NCBI GenBank assembly: GCA_963727035.1
Contig: CAVSEY010000006.1
Location: 310,001 to 374,000, forward strand
From: Rhodoblastus sp963727035
GTDB taxonomy: Bacteria; Pseudomonadota; Alphaproteobacteria; Rhizobiales; Beijerinckiaceae
Direction: 5' to 3'
Length of the DNA: 64,000 nucleotides
In this document: positions 46,797 through 54,755 of the stretch, in pieces
How the letters are laid out: each line of letters opens with the position of its first letter
Position numbering within the stretch: position 1 is the stretch's first letter
Made by a program: the position numbers and the translations under genes
The notes under the pieces: generated by a model
Seen by the model: only the letters and a program-made list of their open reading frames with translations
Told to the model about the DNA's origin: nothing
Database searches by the model: none

Positions 46797-46934
46797 CTTG
46801 CTCCCGCATTCGCCGACCGCTCGCGGGTAAAGTTTATCGCCGCTGGCTCCGGCATGCGCCGACTGCTTGCAGGTAACGTTTCTAATCGCTCGCTCCGGCG
46901 TAAGCCGAGCGATCGCGGGTTCTAAATCCAGGAG
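46797..46934. repeat. Three imperfect tandem repeats of 46 bp
   Basis: Units begin at 46797, 46843 and 46889, each starting CT-x-GCTCC and containing a GC-rich core then a T/A-rich end (for example GGGTAAAGTTTAT). They fill most of the 388-base space upstream of the DegT-type gene, up to its ribosome site; the rest of that space (46555-46796) shows no gene. Unit three contains a strong hairpin (CGGC-GTAA-GCCG). A regulatory or structural role is possible. Confidence 0.65.
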
Positions 46935-46942
46935 TTGCTTGA

Positions 46943-48076
46943 ATGTCCGCGCCCATGATGCCTTTCATCGACCTTGCCGCCCAGCGCGCGCGCATCGCGG
47001 AGAAGATCGAGGCGGCGGTCCAGCGGGTGGTTCATCAGGGCGCCTATATTATGGGACCGGAGGTCTTCGAACTGGAACGGCGGCTCGCCGCCTTTTGCGG
47101 GGCGAAGCATGCCGTGTCCTGCGCCAGCGGGACCGACGCGCTGACCCTGGTCCTGCTCGCCAAGGGCGTCAGGCCCGGCGTCGCCGTCCTCTGCCCGAGC
47201 TTCACATTCGCCGCGACCGCCGAGGCCGTCGCTTTGCTCGGTGGAACGCCTTTCTTCGTCGATGTGCTGCCCGACACGTTCAATATGGATCCGGCGTCGC
47301 TGGAAGCGGCCATCGCCGAAGCCCGCGCGCAAAAGCTCAATCCTGCCGGGGTCATTTCAGTCGATCTGTTCGGCCAGCCGGCCGATTATGACGCGATCGA
47401 ACCGATCTGCGCCCGCGAAGGGCTGTGGCTGCTGTGCGACGCCGCCCAGGCCTTCGGCGCGACTTATCGCGGGCGCAAGCTCGGAACCTTCGGCCTCGCG
47501 ACCACCACCAGCTTCTTCCCCGCCAAGCCCCTCGGCGCCTATGGCGACGGCGGCGCCGTCTTCACCGACGACGACGAGCTTGCCGAGGCTTTGCGCTCTC
47601 TGCGCGTCCACGGCCAGGGCGTCGACAAATATGACAATGTCCGCATCGGCGTCACCGGGCGGCTCGACACGATTCAGGCGGCGGTCCTGCTGGAAAAGCT
47701 TGCAATCTTCCCCGACGAAATCGTCGCGCGTGATCAGGTCGCCGCGCGTTATGCGCAAGGGTTGCGTGCGGTCGCGATCCCGCCGGTTGTGGCCGAGGGC
47801 TGCGAATCGGTCTGGGCGCAATATACGATCCGCCTCAAGCCCGGCCGGCGCGACGGCCTTGTCTCCGCACTCAAGGAGGCGGGCGTTCCCACCGCCTGCT
47901 ATTACCCGGTCCCGCTTCATCGCCAGACCGCCTATCGCAAACATCCTTGCGCCGGCGGCGAGTTGAAAGCGACCGATCAGCTCGCGCAAGAAGTGCTGTC
48001 GTTGCCGATGCATCCCTATCTCACGGCCGAGGCGCAGGACCGCATCGTCGGCGCGGCGGTGAAACACCTGGGTTGA
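46943..48076 (+). CDS. DegT/DnrJ/EryC1/StrS PLP aminotransferase (WbpE-like)
   Basis: 377 residues with AGGAG before the ATG. PLP aminotransferase of sugar pathways: FIDLAAQRARIAEKIEAAV, YIMGPEVFELERRLAAFCG, CASGTDALTLVLLAKGV, and the lysine in TTTSFFPAKPLGAYGDGG. The C-terminal VPTACYYPVPLHRQTAY is typical of the UDP-3-keto-glucuronate (WbpE) or dTDP-3-keto sugar group. With the divergent Gfo/Idh oxidoreductase it could make a 3-aminosugar. A hairpin and T run that end ppa lie just downstream. Confidence 0.9.
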   Translation: MSAPMMPFIDLAAQRARIAEKIEAAVQRVVHQGAYIMGPEVFELERRLAAFCGAKHAVSCASGTDALTLVLLAKGVRPGVAVLCPSFTFAATAEAVALLGGTPFFVDVLPDTFNMDPASLEAAIAEARAQKLNPAGVISVDLFGQPADYDAIEPICAREGLWLLCDAAQAFGATYRGRKLGTFGLATTTSFFPAKPLGAYGDGGAVFTDDDELAEALRSLRVHGQGVDKYDNVRIGVTGRLDTIQAAVLLEKLAIFPDEIVARDQVAARYAQGLRAVAIPPVVAEGCESVWAQYTIRLKPGRRDGLVSALKEAGVPTACYYPVPLHRQTAYRKHPCAGGELKATDQLAQEVLSLPMHPYLTAEAQDRIVGAAVKHLG

Positions 48077-48079
48077 GCG

Positions 48080-48113
48080 AAAAAAAACGCCGTGACCAAC
48101 GAGGCCACGGCGG
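48080..48113 (-). terminator. Rho-independent terminator for ppa
   Basis: On the reverse strand, CGCCGTG and CACGGCG form a seven-base stem with an 11-base loop, followed by eight T residues. It lies 28 bases after the ppa stop and just past the convergent aminotransferase stop. Confidence 0.82.
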
Positions 48114-48141
48114 GTTTGCCTGTCGCGTCTCGCGAAGGCTG

Positions 48142-48678
48142 TTATTTCTTCTCGATCTTGGCGCGCTCGATCGCTTCGACAATGACTCGCTTGGCTTCGT
48201 CGGCGTCGCCCCAGCCGGCGAACTTGACCCATTTGCCGGGTTCGAGATCCTTGTAGTGGCAGAAGAAATGCTCGATCTGCTTCCAGGTGATCTCGGGCAG
48301 GTCAGTGTAGTTCCGCACATTGTCATAGCGTTTGGTGAGCTTGTGGCTCGGGACCGCGATGATCTTTTCGTCGCCGCCGCTTTCGTCGGTCATTTTCACC
48401 ACGCCGATCGGGCGGACATTGATGTAGGCGCCGGCGATGATCGGGCGGGTGTTGGCGACCAGAACATCGCACGGGTCGCCGTCTTCCGAAAGCGTGTGCG
48501 GAATGAAGCCGTAATTGCCGGGATAGCGCATTGGCGTGTAGAGGAAGCGGTCCACGAAAAGCGTGCCGACATCCTTGTCCATCTCATATTTGATCGGCTC
48601 CCCGCCAATCGGAACTTCAATCAGGACATTCACGTCTTCAGGGGGATTGTTGCCGATCTTGATGGCGTCAAGCCGCAT
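48142..48678 (-). CDS. ppa: Inorganic pyrophosphatase
   Basis: 178-residue family I soluble pyrophosphatase from ATG 48678 with GGAG upstream. The catalytic region reads RYPGNYGFIPHTLSEDGDP, followed by CDVLVANTRPI (metal-binding D-x3-D-x-D cluster), and IEVPIGGEPIKYEMDKD near the N-terminus. It removes pyrophosphate from biosynthesis. The gene ends in a strong terminator. Confidence 0.97.
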   Translation of the reverse strand: MRLDAIKIGNNPPEDVNVLIEVPIGGEPIKYEMDKDVGTLFVDRFLYTPMRYPGNYGFIPHTLSEDGDPCDVLVANTRPIIAGAYINVRPIGVVKMTDESGGDEKIIAVPSHKLTKRYDNVRNYTDLPEITWKQIEHFFCHYKDLEPGKWVKFAGWGDADEAKRVIVEAIERAKIEKK

Positions 48679-48761
48679 GGCGCACTCCGATGGTTGGCGT
48701 TTCGCCGCCAATTAGTCAGGCGCGGGAGCAAAAGGCAACCCGGACTTTCCGGGCAGATGCG

Positions 48762-49280
48762 TCAATTGCCGAGCGGGCTGAAGCCCAAGGCGAGGCGGCC
48801 AAGCTTTTCGTCGCCGAAATATTCGCTGGCGTGGCGAACCGGCTCGCCGCCAAGGCCCCGGTAAAATTCGATGGCGCGCTGGTTGTCGCTGAGCGTCCAG
48901 ACCAACACGGCGCCGAGGCCGTTGTCAGCCAGGTCGCGCCGCGCCGCACGGAAGAGCCGGGAACCGAAACCCATTCCCTGATATTCCGGCGCGAGATAAA
49001 GCTCGAAAATTTCGCCGCCGAAATCGAGCGAGGCCGTGCGGTTGCGGCCATAGGACACATAACCGCCGATGGCCCCGTGAATCGACAGAACCAGCAGGCG
49101 GCTGCCCTGAATGACAGCTGCGCGCCACCAATCCGGCCCCCGCCGCGCGATCAGGCGCTCCAGCTCCCGGCCGGGGATGATTCCACGATAGGCCTCGCGC
49201 CATGCGACGTCGTGGACGACGGCGATCTGATCCGCGTCGCCCGGCATGGCCCTACGAATGGTGATCAGCGCCTGGGACAT
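48762..49280 (-). CDS. GNAT N-acetyltransferase
   Basis: 172 residues. GNAT fold with the acetyl-CoA loop YLAPEYQGMGFGSRLFRAA (R/Q-x-x-G-x-G/A) and the C-terminal VLVWTLSDNQRAIEFYRGLGG. The N-terminus ITIRRAMPGDADQIAVVH is typical of small-molecule acetyltransferases. The acceptor is unknown. It is on the same strand as ppa, 83 bases upstream. Confidence 0.9.
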   Translation of the reverse strand: MSQALITIRRAMPGDADQIAVVHDVAWREAYRGIIPGRELERLIARRGPDWWRAAVIQGSRLLVLSIHGAIGGYVSYGRNRTASLDFGGEIFELYLAPEYQGMGFGSRLFRAARRDLADNGLGAVLVWTLSDNQRAIEFYRGLGGEPVRHASEYFGDEKLGRLALGFSPLGN

Positions 49281-49350
49281 GCGCTAATGTTAAGTCCGAC
49301 AACCGTCGCCGCGCAAGAAAACTATTTTTAATGTTCCTTGTTGTCGCGGT

Positions 49351-50130
49351 TTAATTGAAATGGAAGTGGATATTGGTGCTGGTCGAGAAGCGTCCGCCGG
49401 GCGGCGGCGGCGTATGGATGGCCCGCAGGGTCGTGCGCGCGGCGGCGTCGAGCGCCGGATTGCCCGAAGAACGCGTGATCGACAGGGCGGCCAGGCGGCC
49501 CGACGGGCCAATGGTGAAGGCGACGCCGACCACGCCAGTCGATCCTTCGGCGCGCGCGGCGGTGGGATAGAAGGTGTGGCGGCGGATTTCCGCTGCGAGC
49601 AGTCCGGCATAGGCGGCGGGCGACATCGCCGACGCGCGCGCCACGCCATGTTCCTCGCCGCGCCGCAGTTCCTGCCGCGCCTCCTGGGCTTTGCGCCGGC
49701 GCTCCGCTGCTTCTTCCAGTTTGCGCTTCTCCTCCAGGCGCTTTTCCTGTCGCGCCGGGGCGGCGTTCCGCGGTTTCGGCGCCGCGGCTGGCGTCGGGAT
49801 CGCCTCCGGAGCGACGACTTGCGGCGGCGGCGCTTCGACCGGCGGCGCTGGCGGCATGACTTTTTCCATCGGCGGCGGTGGCGCGGCGGCCTTGATTTCG
49901 TCCTGGTTCTTCTGGTCCTCGGCGGCGTCGCCGAGCGGCGCCAGGGTCACTTCGACTCCGTCGAGCGGCGACAGGGCGGCGGGCTGGCTTCTGACCGTGA
50001 CGAAGATCAGGGCGTGCAGAGCGACGATTGTGACCAGCGCCAGAGGCCGCAGCCAAAACGGCTGGATTTTTTCGCGCGGAGCGCCGCGAAGGACCGGCTC
50101 CGAAGAAAAAAAAGCGGCGGCCATACTCAT
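49351..50130 (-). CDS. tonB: TonB-family energy transducer
   Basis: 259 residues. One N-terminal membrane anchor (LALVTIVALHALIFVTV) is followed by a Pro/Ala-rich spacer, a Lys/Arg/Glu helical stretch (RQEKRLEEKRKLEEAAERRR), and the C-terminal TonB domain with YAGLLAAEIRRHTFYPTAAR and VGVAFTIGPSGRLAALSI. It passes proton-motive energy from ExbB-ExbD to outer-membrane receptors. The start overlaps the exbD stop as ATGA. No TonB-dependent receptor is in the window. Confidence 0.93.
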   Translation of the reverse strand: MSMAAAFFSSEPVLRGAPREKIQPFWLRPLALVTIVALHALIFVTVRSQPAALSPLDGVEVTLAPLGDAAEDQKNQDEIKAAAPPPPMEKVMPPAPPVEAPPPQVVAPEAIPTPAAAPKPRNAAPARQEKRLEEKRKLEEAAERRRKAQEARQELRRGEEHGVARASAMSPAAYAGLLAAEIRRHTFYPTAARAEGSTGVVGVAFTIGPSGRLAALSITRSSGNPALDAAARTTLRAIHTPPPPGGRFSTSTNIHFHFN

Positions 50131-50585
50131 TTCGGCGCTTTCGACGCCTCGCCCGCGCCGGATCTGGCGGCGTCGGTGACAATAGCGATATGGGTGATCC
50201 CGTTGCTGGCGAGCTGGTCGAGCACCTCGACCATCCGGCCATAGGCGACCTCCTTGTCGCCGCGCAGATGGACGACGCGATTGAGGTCGGCGCCAAGCTT
50301 CAACTTGACCAATTGCAGGAGATCGGCCGCCGCGACTTTCTCGTCGCCGACCGCGAGCTGGCCGTCGCGCCCCACGACCACCACCACCGGCTCTTTCGGA
50401 TCAAGCGGCCGGGCGGCCTGGGCCTGCGGCAATTGCACCTTCATGCCGGCGGTCAGCAAAGGCGCGGTGATCATGAAAATGATCAAAAGGACCAGCATGA
50501 CGTCGACCAGCGGCGTCACGTTGATCTCGGATTGCGGGCGAAAGAAGCCCGGCCGGCCGGGGCCGCTGGGGGAAAAAGCCATCAC
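50127..50585 (-). CDS. exbD: ExbD/TolR biopolymer transport protein
   Basis: 152 residues. One membrane helix, VTPLVDVMLVLLIIFMITAP, carries the proton-path aspartate (V-D-V). The periplasmic part ends QLASNGITHIAIVTDAARSG. It forms the stator with ExbB. ATGA overlaps at both ends with exbB and tonB show a translationally coupled operon. Confidence 0.95.
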   Translation of the reverse strand: MMAFSPSGPGRPGFFRPQSEINVTPLVDVMLVLLIIFMITAPLLTAGMKVQLPQAQAARPLDPKEPVVVVVGRDGQLAVGDEKVAAADLLQLVKLKLGADLNRVVHLRGDKEVAYGRMVEVLDQLASNGITHIAIVTDAARSGAGEASKAPK

Positions 50586-51232
50586 GCCGCCTCCGCTTTG
50601 ACGCCAACCGGCGTCGCGGCGACGGGATCGCGGGTCAGTTCGACCGCATGGTCGGCGGCGCGGTTCACCAGAGTCTGGCCAAGACGCGAAAAGGCCGCGC
50701 CCAGCCGGTTATAGCCGATCGCCGCCGGAATGGCGGCGGCCAGGCCATAGGCCGTCGCCGCCAGGGCCTCGGCGATGCCCGGCGCAACGACCGCAAGGCT
50801 GGTGTCCTTGGCGGCGGCGATGCCGGCGAAACTGCCCATGATGCCCCAAACCGTGCCGAACAGGCCGACAAAGGGCGACACCGAGGAGATCACAGCAAGA
50901 TTGGCAAGGCCTCCCTCGGCCTTGGCCAGAAGGTCCATAATGGCGCGGGTCATCTTGTCGGCGACCCTCTGGCGACGCTCGGAAACGGTCTCGCCCGAGA
51001 CTCGGATTCGCGCCTCCTGCGCCCCAAGGGCGTCGATGGGCGCGAGAAGGGCGCTCGCCCGGCCTGCCTTGGCCTCGTTCAGCGCGCGCGACAGGCGCGA
51101 CAGGCCGAACAAGGCTTCGACGATCAACAGCCAGCACCAGATCGAGGCGACGAACAACAGCGCCATGACAAATTTGCCAACCAGCCCCGCCTGAGTGAAC
51201 AGGCCGATCGGGGTGAGCGAAATATTGTCCAT
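50582..51232 (-). CDS. exbB: ExbB/TolQ/MotA-type proton channel protein
   Basis: 216 residues with three membrane helices (FVMALLFVASIWCWLLIVEA, LAVISSVSPFVGLFGTVWGIM, GIAEALAATAYGLAAAIPAA). The conserved SPFVGLFGTVWGIMGSF and TAYGLAAAIPAAIGYN segments define the family. It is the first gene of exbB-exbD-tonB. A gap of 176 bases upstream holds a 10-base-arm palindrome (51348-51370). Confidence 0.94.
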   Translation of the reverse strand: MDNISLTPIGLFTQAGLVGKFVMALLFVASIWCWLLIVEALFGLSRLSRALNEAKAGRASALLAPIDALGAQEARIRVSGETVSERRQRVADKMTRAIMDLLAKAEGGLANLAVISSVSPFVGLFGTVWGIMGSFAGIAAAKDTSLAVVAPGIAEALAATAYGLAAAIPAAIGYNRLGAAFSRLGQTLVNRAADHAVELTRDPVAATPVGVKAEAA

Positions 51233-51347
51233 TCCTTTGATCCTTGGGCTTCAGTCCTTGCCGTCCCGGTCGCGCGGGAGACTGCCGTCTTCCTCACCGG
51301 GAATCTATAGGGCTTTTTGCGGAAAGACAGGGAGAAACGCTCGTCAA

Positions 51348-51370
51348 GCTTCGGGAATATTTCCCGAAGC
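51348..51370. promoter_or_regulatory. Perfect 10-bp inverted repeat between glk and exbB
   Basis: GCTTCGGGAA and TTCCCGAAGC are separated by TAT. It lies 38 bases after the glk stop and 116 bases before the exbB start, both on the reverse strand. No T run follows on that strand, so an operator for exbB-exbD-tonB is as likely as a terminator. It does not resemble Fur, Irr or RirA boxes that I know. Confidence 0.45.
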
Positions 51371-51408
51371 CGCGCTTTTGAGGAAGAAATAAGCGCCAAA
51401 GCCGGGGT

Positions 51409-52377
51409 TCAGCCCTCATGCGCCGCGAATGCCGCCGCCGCGCCGAACAAACCCGGTTGCGGATGGATCAGCAGCCAAACCGGAAGCTCGGCCATCATCG
51501 CGGCATAACGGCCTTTCGCCGCGAGAGCCTCGGCAAAGCCGGAGCCGGGCAGCAGATCGACCATTCGGGGCAGCAGGCCGCCGCCGAGGACGATGGCCTG
51601 CGCGCCATGGATCAAGGCGACATCGCCAACGAAAGCGCCGAGGCAGGAGAGGAATCGCTCCAGGGCGGCGCGCGCCGGCGCATCGGCGGCGGAAATCGCC
51701 GCCGTCCACAAAGCCTTGTCGTCATGAAAGGCCCGCGCCCCCGCCGCTTCGGGCAAAGCGGCGCGGATCTCCGCGAGGCCGGGGCCGGAGACGACGCGCT
51801 CGACCGAAACCCGGCCATATTCGGCGCGCAATCTGGCCAACAGGCTTTCCTCGAAAGCGTCGCGCGGCGCGAAGCCGGCATGTCCGCCCTCCGCCTCGAC
51901 GACGCGGTGGGATTTCTCGTCAAGCAAAGTGAGCGCGACCCCCAGGCCGGTGCCGGGACCGACCACGCTGACGATCCCGGGGCGCGGCAAGGGCCGCCGC
52001 GGTCCCGTCACATGGGCGAAATCCTCTGGCGAGAGCTGCGCCGCGGCATGGCCAACCGCCCCGAAATCGTTGACGATGCGCAATTTCTCGACGCCGAGTT
52101 CCTGCGCCAAGGTCGCGGGGCGAAGCCGCCAGGGATTATTGGTGAATTTCAGCGTTTCACCGCGCACCGGGCAGGCGACGGCGAGCGCAGCGCCGCGCGG
52201 CGCCGGTCTGTTCGCGCCAGCCAAAAAGGCGCGCCAGGCCTCGGCGAGGCCGGGAAAGTCCGCGACCTTGAGCACCGTCGCGGACCCGAGGCCGCGAACC
52301 CGCCCGTCGGCGATGCGCGCGAAGGCAAAACGGGCGTGCGTGCCGCCGATGTCGGCGACGACGATGTCCTCCTCCAT
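51409..52377 (-). CDS. glk: Glucokinase
   Basis: 322 residues from ATG 52377. Phosphorylates glucose with ATP. Signatures: IVVADIGGTHARFAFARI (phosphate 1), LRIVNDFGAVGHAAAQL with the catalytic Asp, VVGPGTGLGVALTL (phosphate 2) and EAEGGHAGFAPRDAFEESLL. It belongs to the E. coli Glk group rather than the ROK family. It precedes exbB-exbD-tonB on the same strand but with a 176-base gap. Confidence 0.93.
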   Translation of the reverse strand: MEEDIVVADIGGTHARFAFARIADGRVRGLGSATVLKVADFPGLAEAWRAFLAGANRPAPRGAALAVACPVRGETLKFTNNPWRLRPATLAQELGVEKLRIVNDFGAVGHAAAQLSPEDFAHVTGPRRPLPRPGIVSVVGPGTGLGVALTLLDEKSHRVVEAEGGHAGFAPRDAFEESLLARLRAEYGRVSVERVVSGPGLAEIRAALPEAAGARAFHDDKALWTAAISAADAPARAALERFLSCLGAFVGDVALIHGAQAIVLGGGLLPRMVDLLPGSGFAEALAAKGRYAAMMAELPVWLLIHPQPGLFGAAAAFAAHEG

Positions 52378-52611
52378 TGCCCTGCACGCCTTTCGTTTGC
52401 TCGCCGCAAAGCTCCCGCGCGGCGCGGTCGCCTGTTTGCCGCCCATTCGGACAGGAGTAGGCGCTTTTGTCAAAAAGCGCTTCGAAAATTCGGACACGAT
52501 GATGAAATTTCCGGCAGAATACCTATCATTGAGGGTCCAGCGGATCGATCCGCCGCCGATTCGGCGACAATTCAGGGCGCTGTGTTGCTGAAAGCGGATC
52601 GGGAGGTCGTC

Positions 52612-52902
52612 ATGAAAAGATCGATAGCGTTAGCCGCGGTCCTGGGCTTTGTCTTTTTCTCTTCATCGGCCAGCGCGACCGAAGGCGGCGCGCCGCGTCC
52701 TCATCATCGCCGCCATTTTCGCCACGAGGTGAGGCCCGTTCCGCGGTCCGATGCTCGGCGTCCGGTCGACGGCCAGGGAGCCCGAGAGGTCACCCGACCT
52801 TCGACGCCTCGCAATCTCGATGAGGGTGGCGGGGGTGAGGACGGAATGAGCACCAACCCCGACAATTGCAACACGGGCTGCGTCGGCGGCAATCCGGACT
52901 GA
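52612..52902 (+). CDS. Small secreted protein with Cys-rich tail, 96 aa
   Basis: Starts at ATG 52612 with GGGAGG upstream. A clear signal peptide (RSIALAAVLGFVFFSSSASA) is followed by a His/Arg-rich stretch (PRPHHRRHFRHEVRPVPR), then a Gly/Glu linker and the end NPDNCNTGCVGGNPD. Basic and histidine-rich, it could bind metal or nucleic acid in the periplasm. I do not recognise the family. It converges with the porin gene. Confidence 0.75.
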   Translation: MKRSIALAAVLGFVFFSSSASATEGGAPRPHHRRHFRHEVRPVPRSDARRPVDGQGAREVTRPSTPRNLDEGGGGEDGMSTNPDNCNTGCVGGNPD

Positions 52903-52918
52903 CCGGCGTGGAAACGTC

Positions 52919-54364
52919 TCAGAACCTCATACGGACGCCAACCATCGGGGCGATGTTCTGGGTGTGGAGATAGCCGCTCGCCGTGCCGCCATAGACATTC
53001 GAAACCATCGTGCCGGCATAAACATCGACGCGCTTGAGCGGCTTGTAATCGATGAGGAAGGAATAGGAATAGCGGCCGCCGGCGCATTTGGAGCTGCTGG
53101 TCGACGCTCCTGAGCCTTTGCAAACGCTGGGGTCGGGCAAATAATCGCTCTGGGTGTCCCAATAGAGGCCCGAGGACACGGCGAGATTGGCCAGGATTTT
53201 GTAGCGGACGCCGGTCCAGACGGTCTGGTAACGACGCGGGACGGTATAAGCGTTCGACGTCACCGCCCCGGGAGGGACGAAAATACCTTCAGCGGGCGTG
53301 GGGAACCCCATCGCCAAGGGATCGCTGGGGTTATGCAGCACAGCCCGGGTGTAGCCCGCATAAAATCTGAACAACTCATATTTATAGCGCGCCAGCAGTT
53401 CCAGCCCGCGCGTATCGGCCAGCGTCGCCGCGACGATCGAGTTCGGATCATAGCCGGCCGGCAGTTTCGCGCCGGAATAGCTGTAGAATGCGGCGGCGTC
53501 TTTGGCGATGCTGTAGACGCCGTCGAAGGACAGGTTGCCGATATCGGCGCCGATCTGGACCTGAGACATCGCGGCCGCCGCATTGCCATCATTGAAGCCG
53601 CCAACCTGCGTCTGAGCCGCGAAGCGCAGGTTCTGATAGTTCAGGCGGTAGGTGATTGCGGTGTTGACGCGGGTCGTCGAATTGACGCCAAAGCCGGAAT
53701 AGGCGCCCGAAAAGCCAAGCTGGGAAAAGGCGACCGAGGCCACGGGATCATAGGCTGTCAGAAGGCTGTGCGAAAGCGCATTGGTCCGACCGAAGGTCAA
53801 AATGCCATAATTTCGGCTGCTGACGCCGAAATAGCCCTGGGAATTGTCCCATTGTCCGGCGCGGCTGGAATCGAAATTCGACGTCTGATAGGCGAGATTG
53901 TATCGATTATTGGCCGCGAGCGAGGCCGGGCCGTTGATGAGCCTTAGAGTGAAGGGATCAAAACCGCCTTCGGCGACGCCGATCAGCCGCCAGCCATCGG
54001 CAAATTTCTCGTTCATCTTGACGCCATAGACCGAGGTGCTGATCCCGTTGGGCGACCACAGCCAATGGGTGTTTCCGCTGTTCTTCTGGATGCCGTAATT
54101 GGGCTTCTTGGCGTCCAACCCAAGCGGGACGCCCCATTGCTCGTAGCCGTAGCCGCCGTCGATATTGCCGAAGACCGTGATCCCGCCATAGGACAGCGGG
54201 CATTCGTCCGGGGATGAGTTGAGAAAATTCCACAGGCTGCTGAAACAGGAATTCGCTGGCGGCGTTCCAGCCGACGCGCCCGGCGCGGAAATCGCCGCGG
54301 CCTCGGCGCCCGTCGCGGATAGGGCCGTAAAAAAAAAGAGCGCGTAAACTAAATTTTTTTTCAC
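52919..54364 (-). CDS. Gram-negative outer-membrane porin
   Basis: 481 residues from GTG 54364 with GGAGG four bases upstream; the signal peptide NLVYALFFFTALSATGAEA follows. The mature part starts SLWNFLNSSPDECPLSYGG, then ITVFGNIDGGYGYEQWG. It has alternating beta strands ending IAPMVGVRMRF with the C-terminal Phe needed for barrel assembly. The LTFGRTNALSHSLL loop and YGGITVFGNID start resemble the diffusion porins of Burkholderia type rather than the classic rhizobial Omp2 porins. It is divergent from the SulP transporter. Confidence 0.88.
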   Translation of the reverse strand: MKKNLVYALFFFTALSATGAEAAAISAPGASAGTPPANSCFSSLWNFLNSSPDECPLSYGGITVFGNIDGGYGYEQWGVPLGLDAKKPNYGIQKNSGNTHWLWSPNGISTSVYGVKMNEKFADGWRLIGVAEGGFDPFTLRLINGPASLAANNRYNLAYQTSNFDSSRAGQWDNSQGYFGVSSRNYGILTFGRTNALSHSLLTAYDPVASVAFSQLGFSGAYSGFGVNSTTRVNTAITYRLNYQNLRFAAQTQVGGFNDGNAAAAMSQVQIGADIGNLSFDGVYSIAKDAAAFYSYSGAKLPAGYDPNSIVAATLADTRGLELLARYKYELFRFYAGYTRAVLHNPSDPLAMGFPTPAEGIFVPPGAVTSNAYTVPRRYQTVWTGVRYKILANLAVSSGLYWDTQSDYLPDPSVCKGSGASTSSSKCAGGRYSYSFLIDYKPLKRVDVYAGTMVSNVYGGTASGYLHTQNIAPMVGVRMRF

Positions 54365-54755
54365 TTTTCCTCCGACGATCCGCCTAGCAAAATGCACGGT
54401 TTCAGGCAATCCGCCTTCATCGCGGGCCAGATTTGAGTGGAAAAGGCCGCAATCGCCGATTTCAAAGCGGCGCGTCGCCGCAATCCAAGCGAATATCCGA
54501 ATTCCTGCTGCTATTTTCGGTGGTTCCGCCGTTCCGCCCCAGGCGCGCTGCTTCCTTCCCCGTTGGTGGGGGCTGAATTCGGGCCAACCGCCCGGCGACC
54601 GGCCGCCAAAGCGGAGAGCAATTTTTCCTATCTCGTTGCGGATCTGCAACGCGCGTGGTGGGGACGCCAGGTCAATTCCCGGCCCCGTTAGCACTTTGTC
54701 GGCGCCCGTTTCTTTTTCCCCCCCGATCGGCCAGTATTCGCCCAAGGAGCGTCGA
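54365..54755. other. Divergent intergenic region between porin and SulP genes
   Basis: About 390 bases carrying the two divergent promoters. Other than the porin ribosome site (54368-54372) and the SulP site (AAGGAG at 54744-54749) I see no repeat, RNA gene or clear operator. Frames running through it are chance extensions of the porin and neighbouring genes. Confidence 0.5.
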
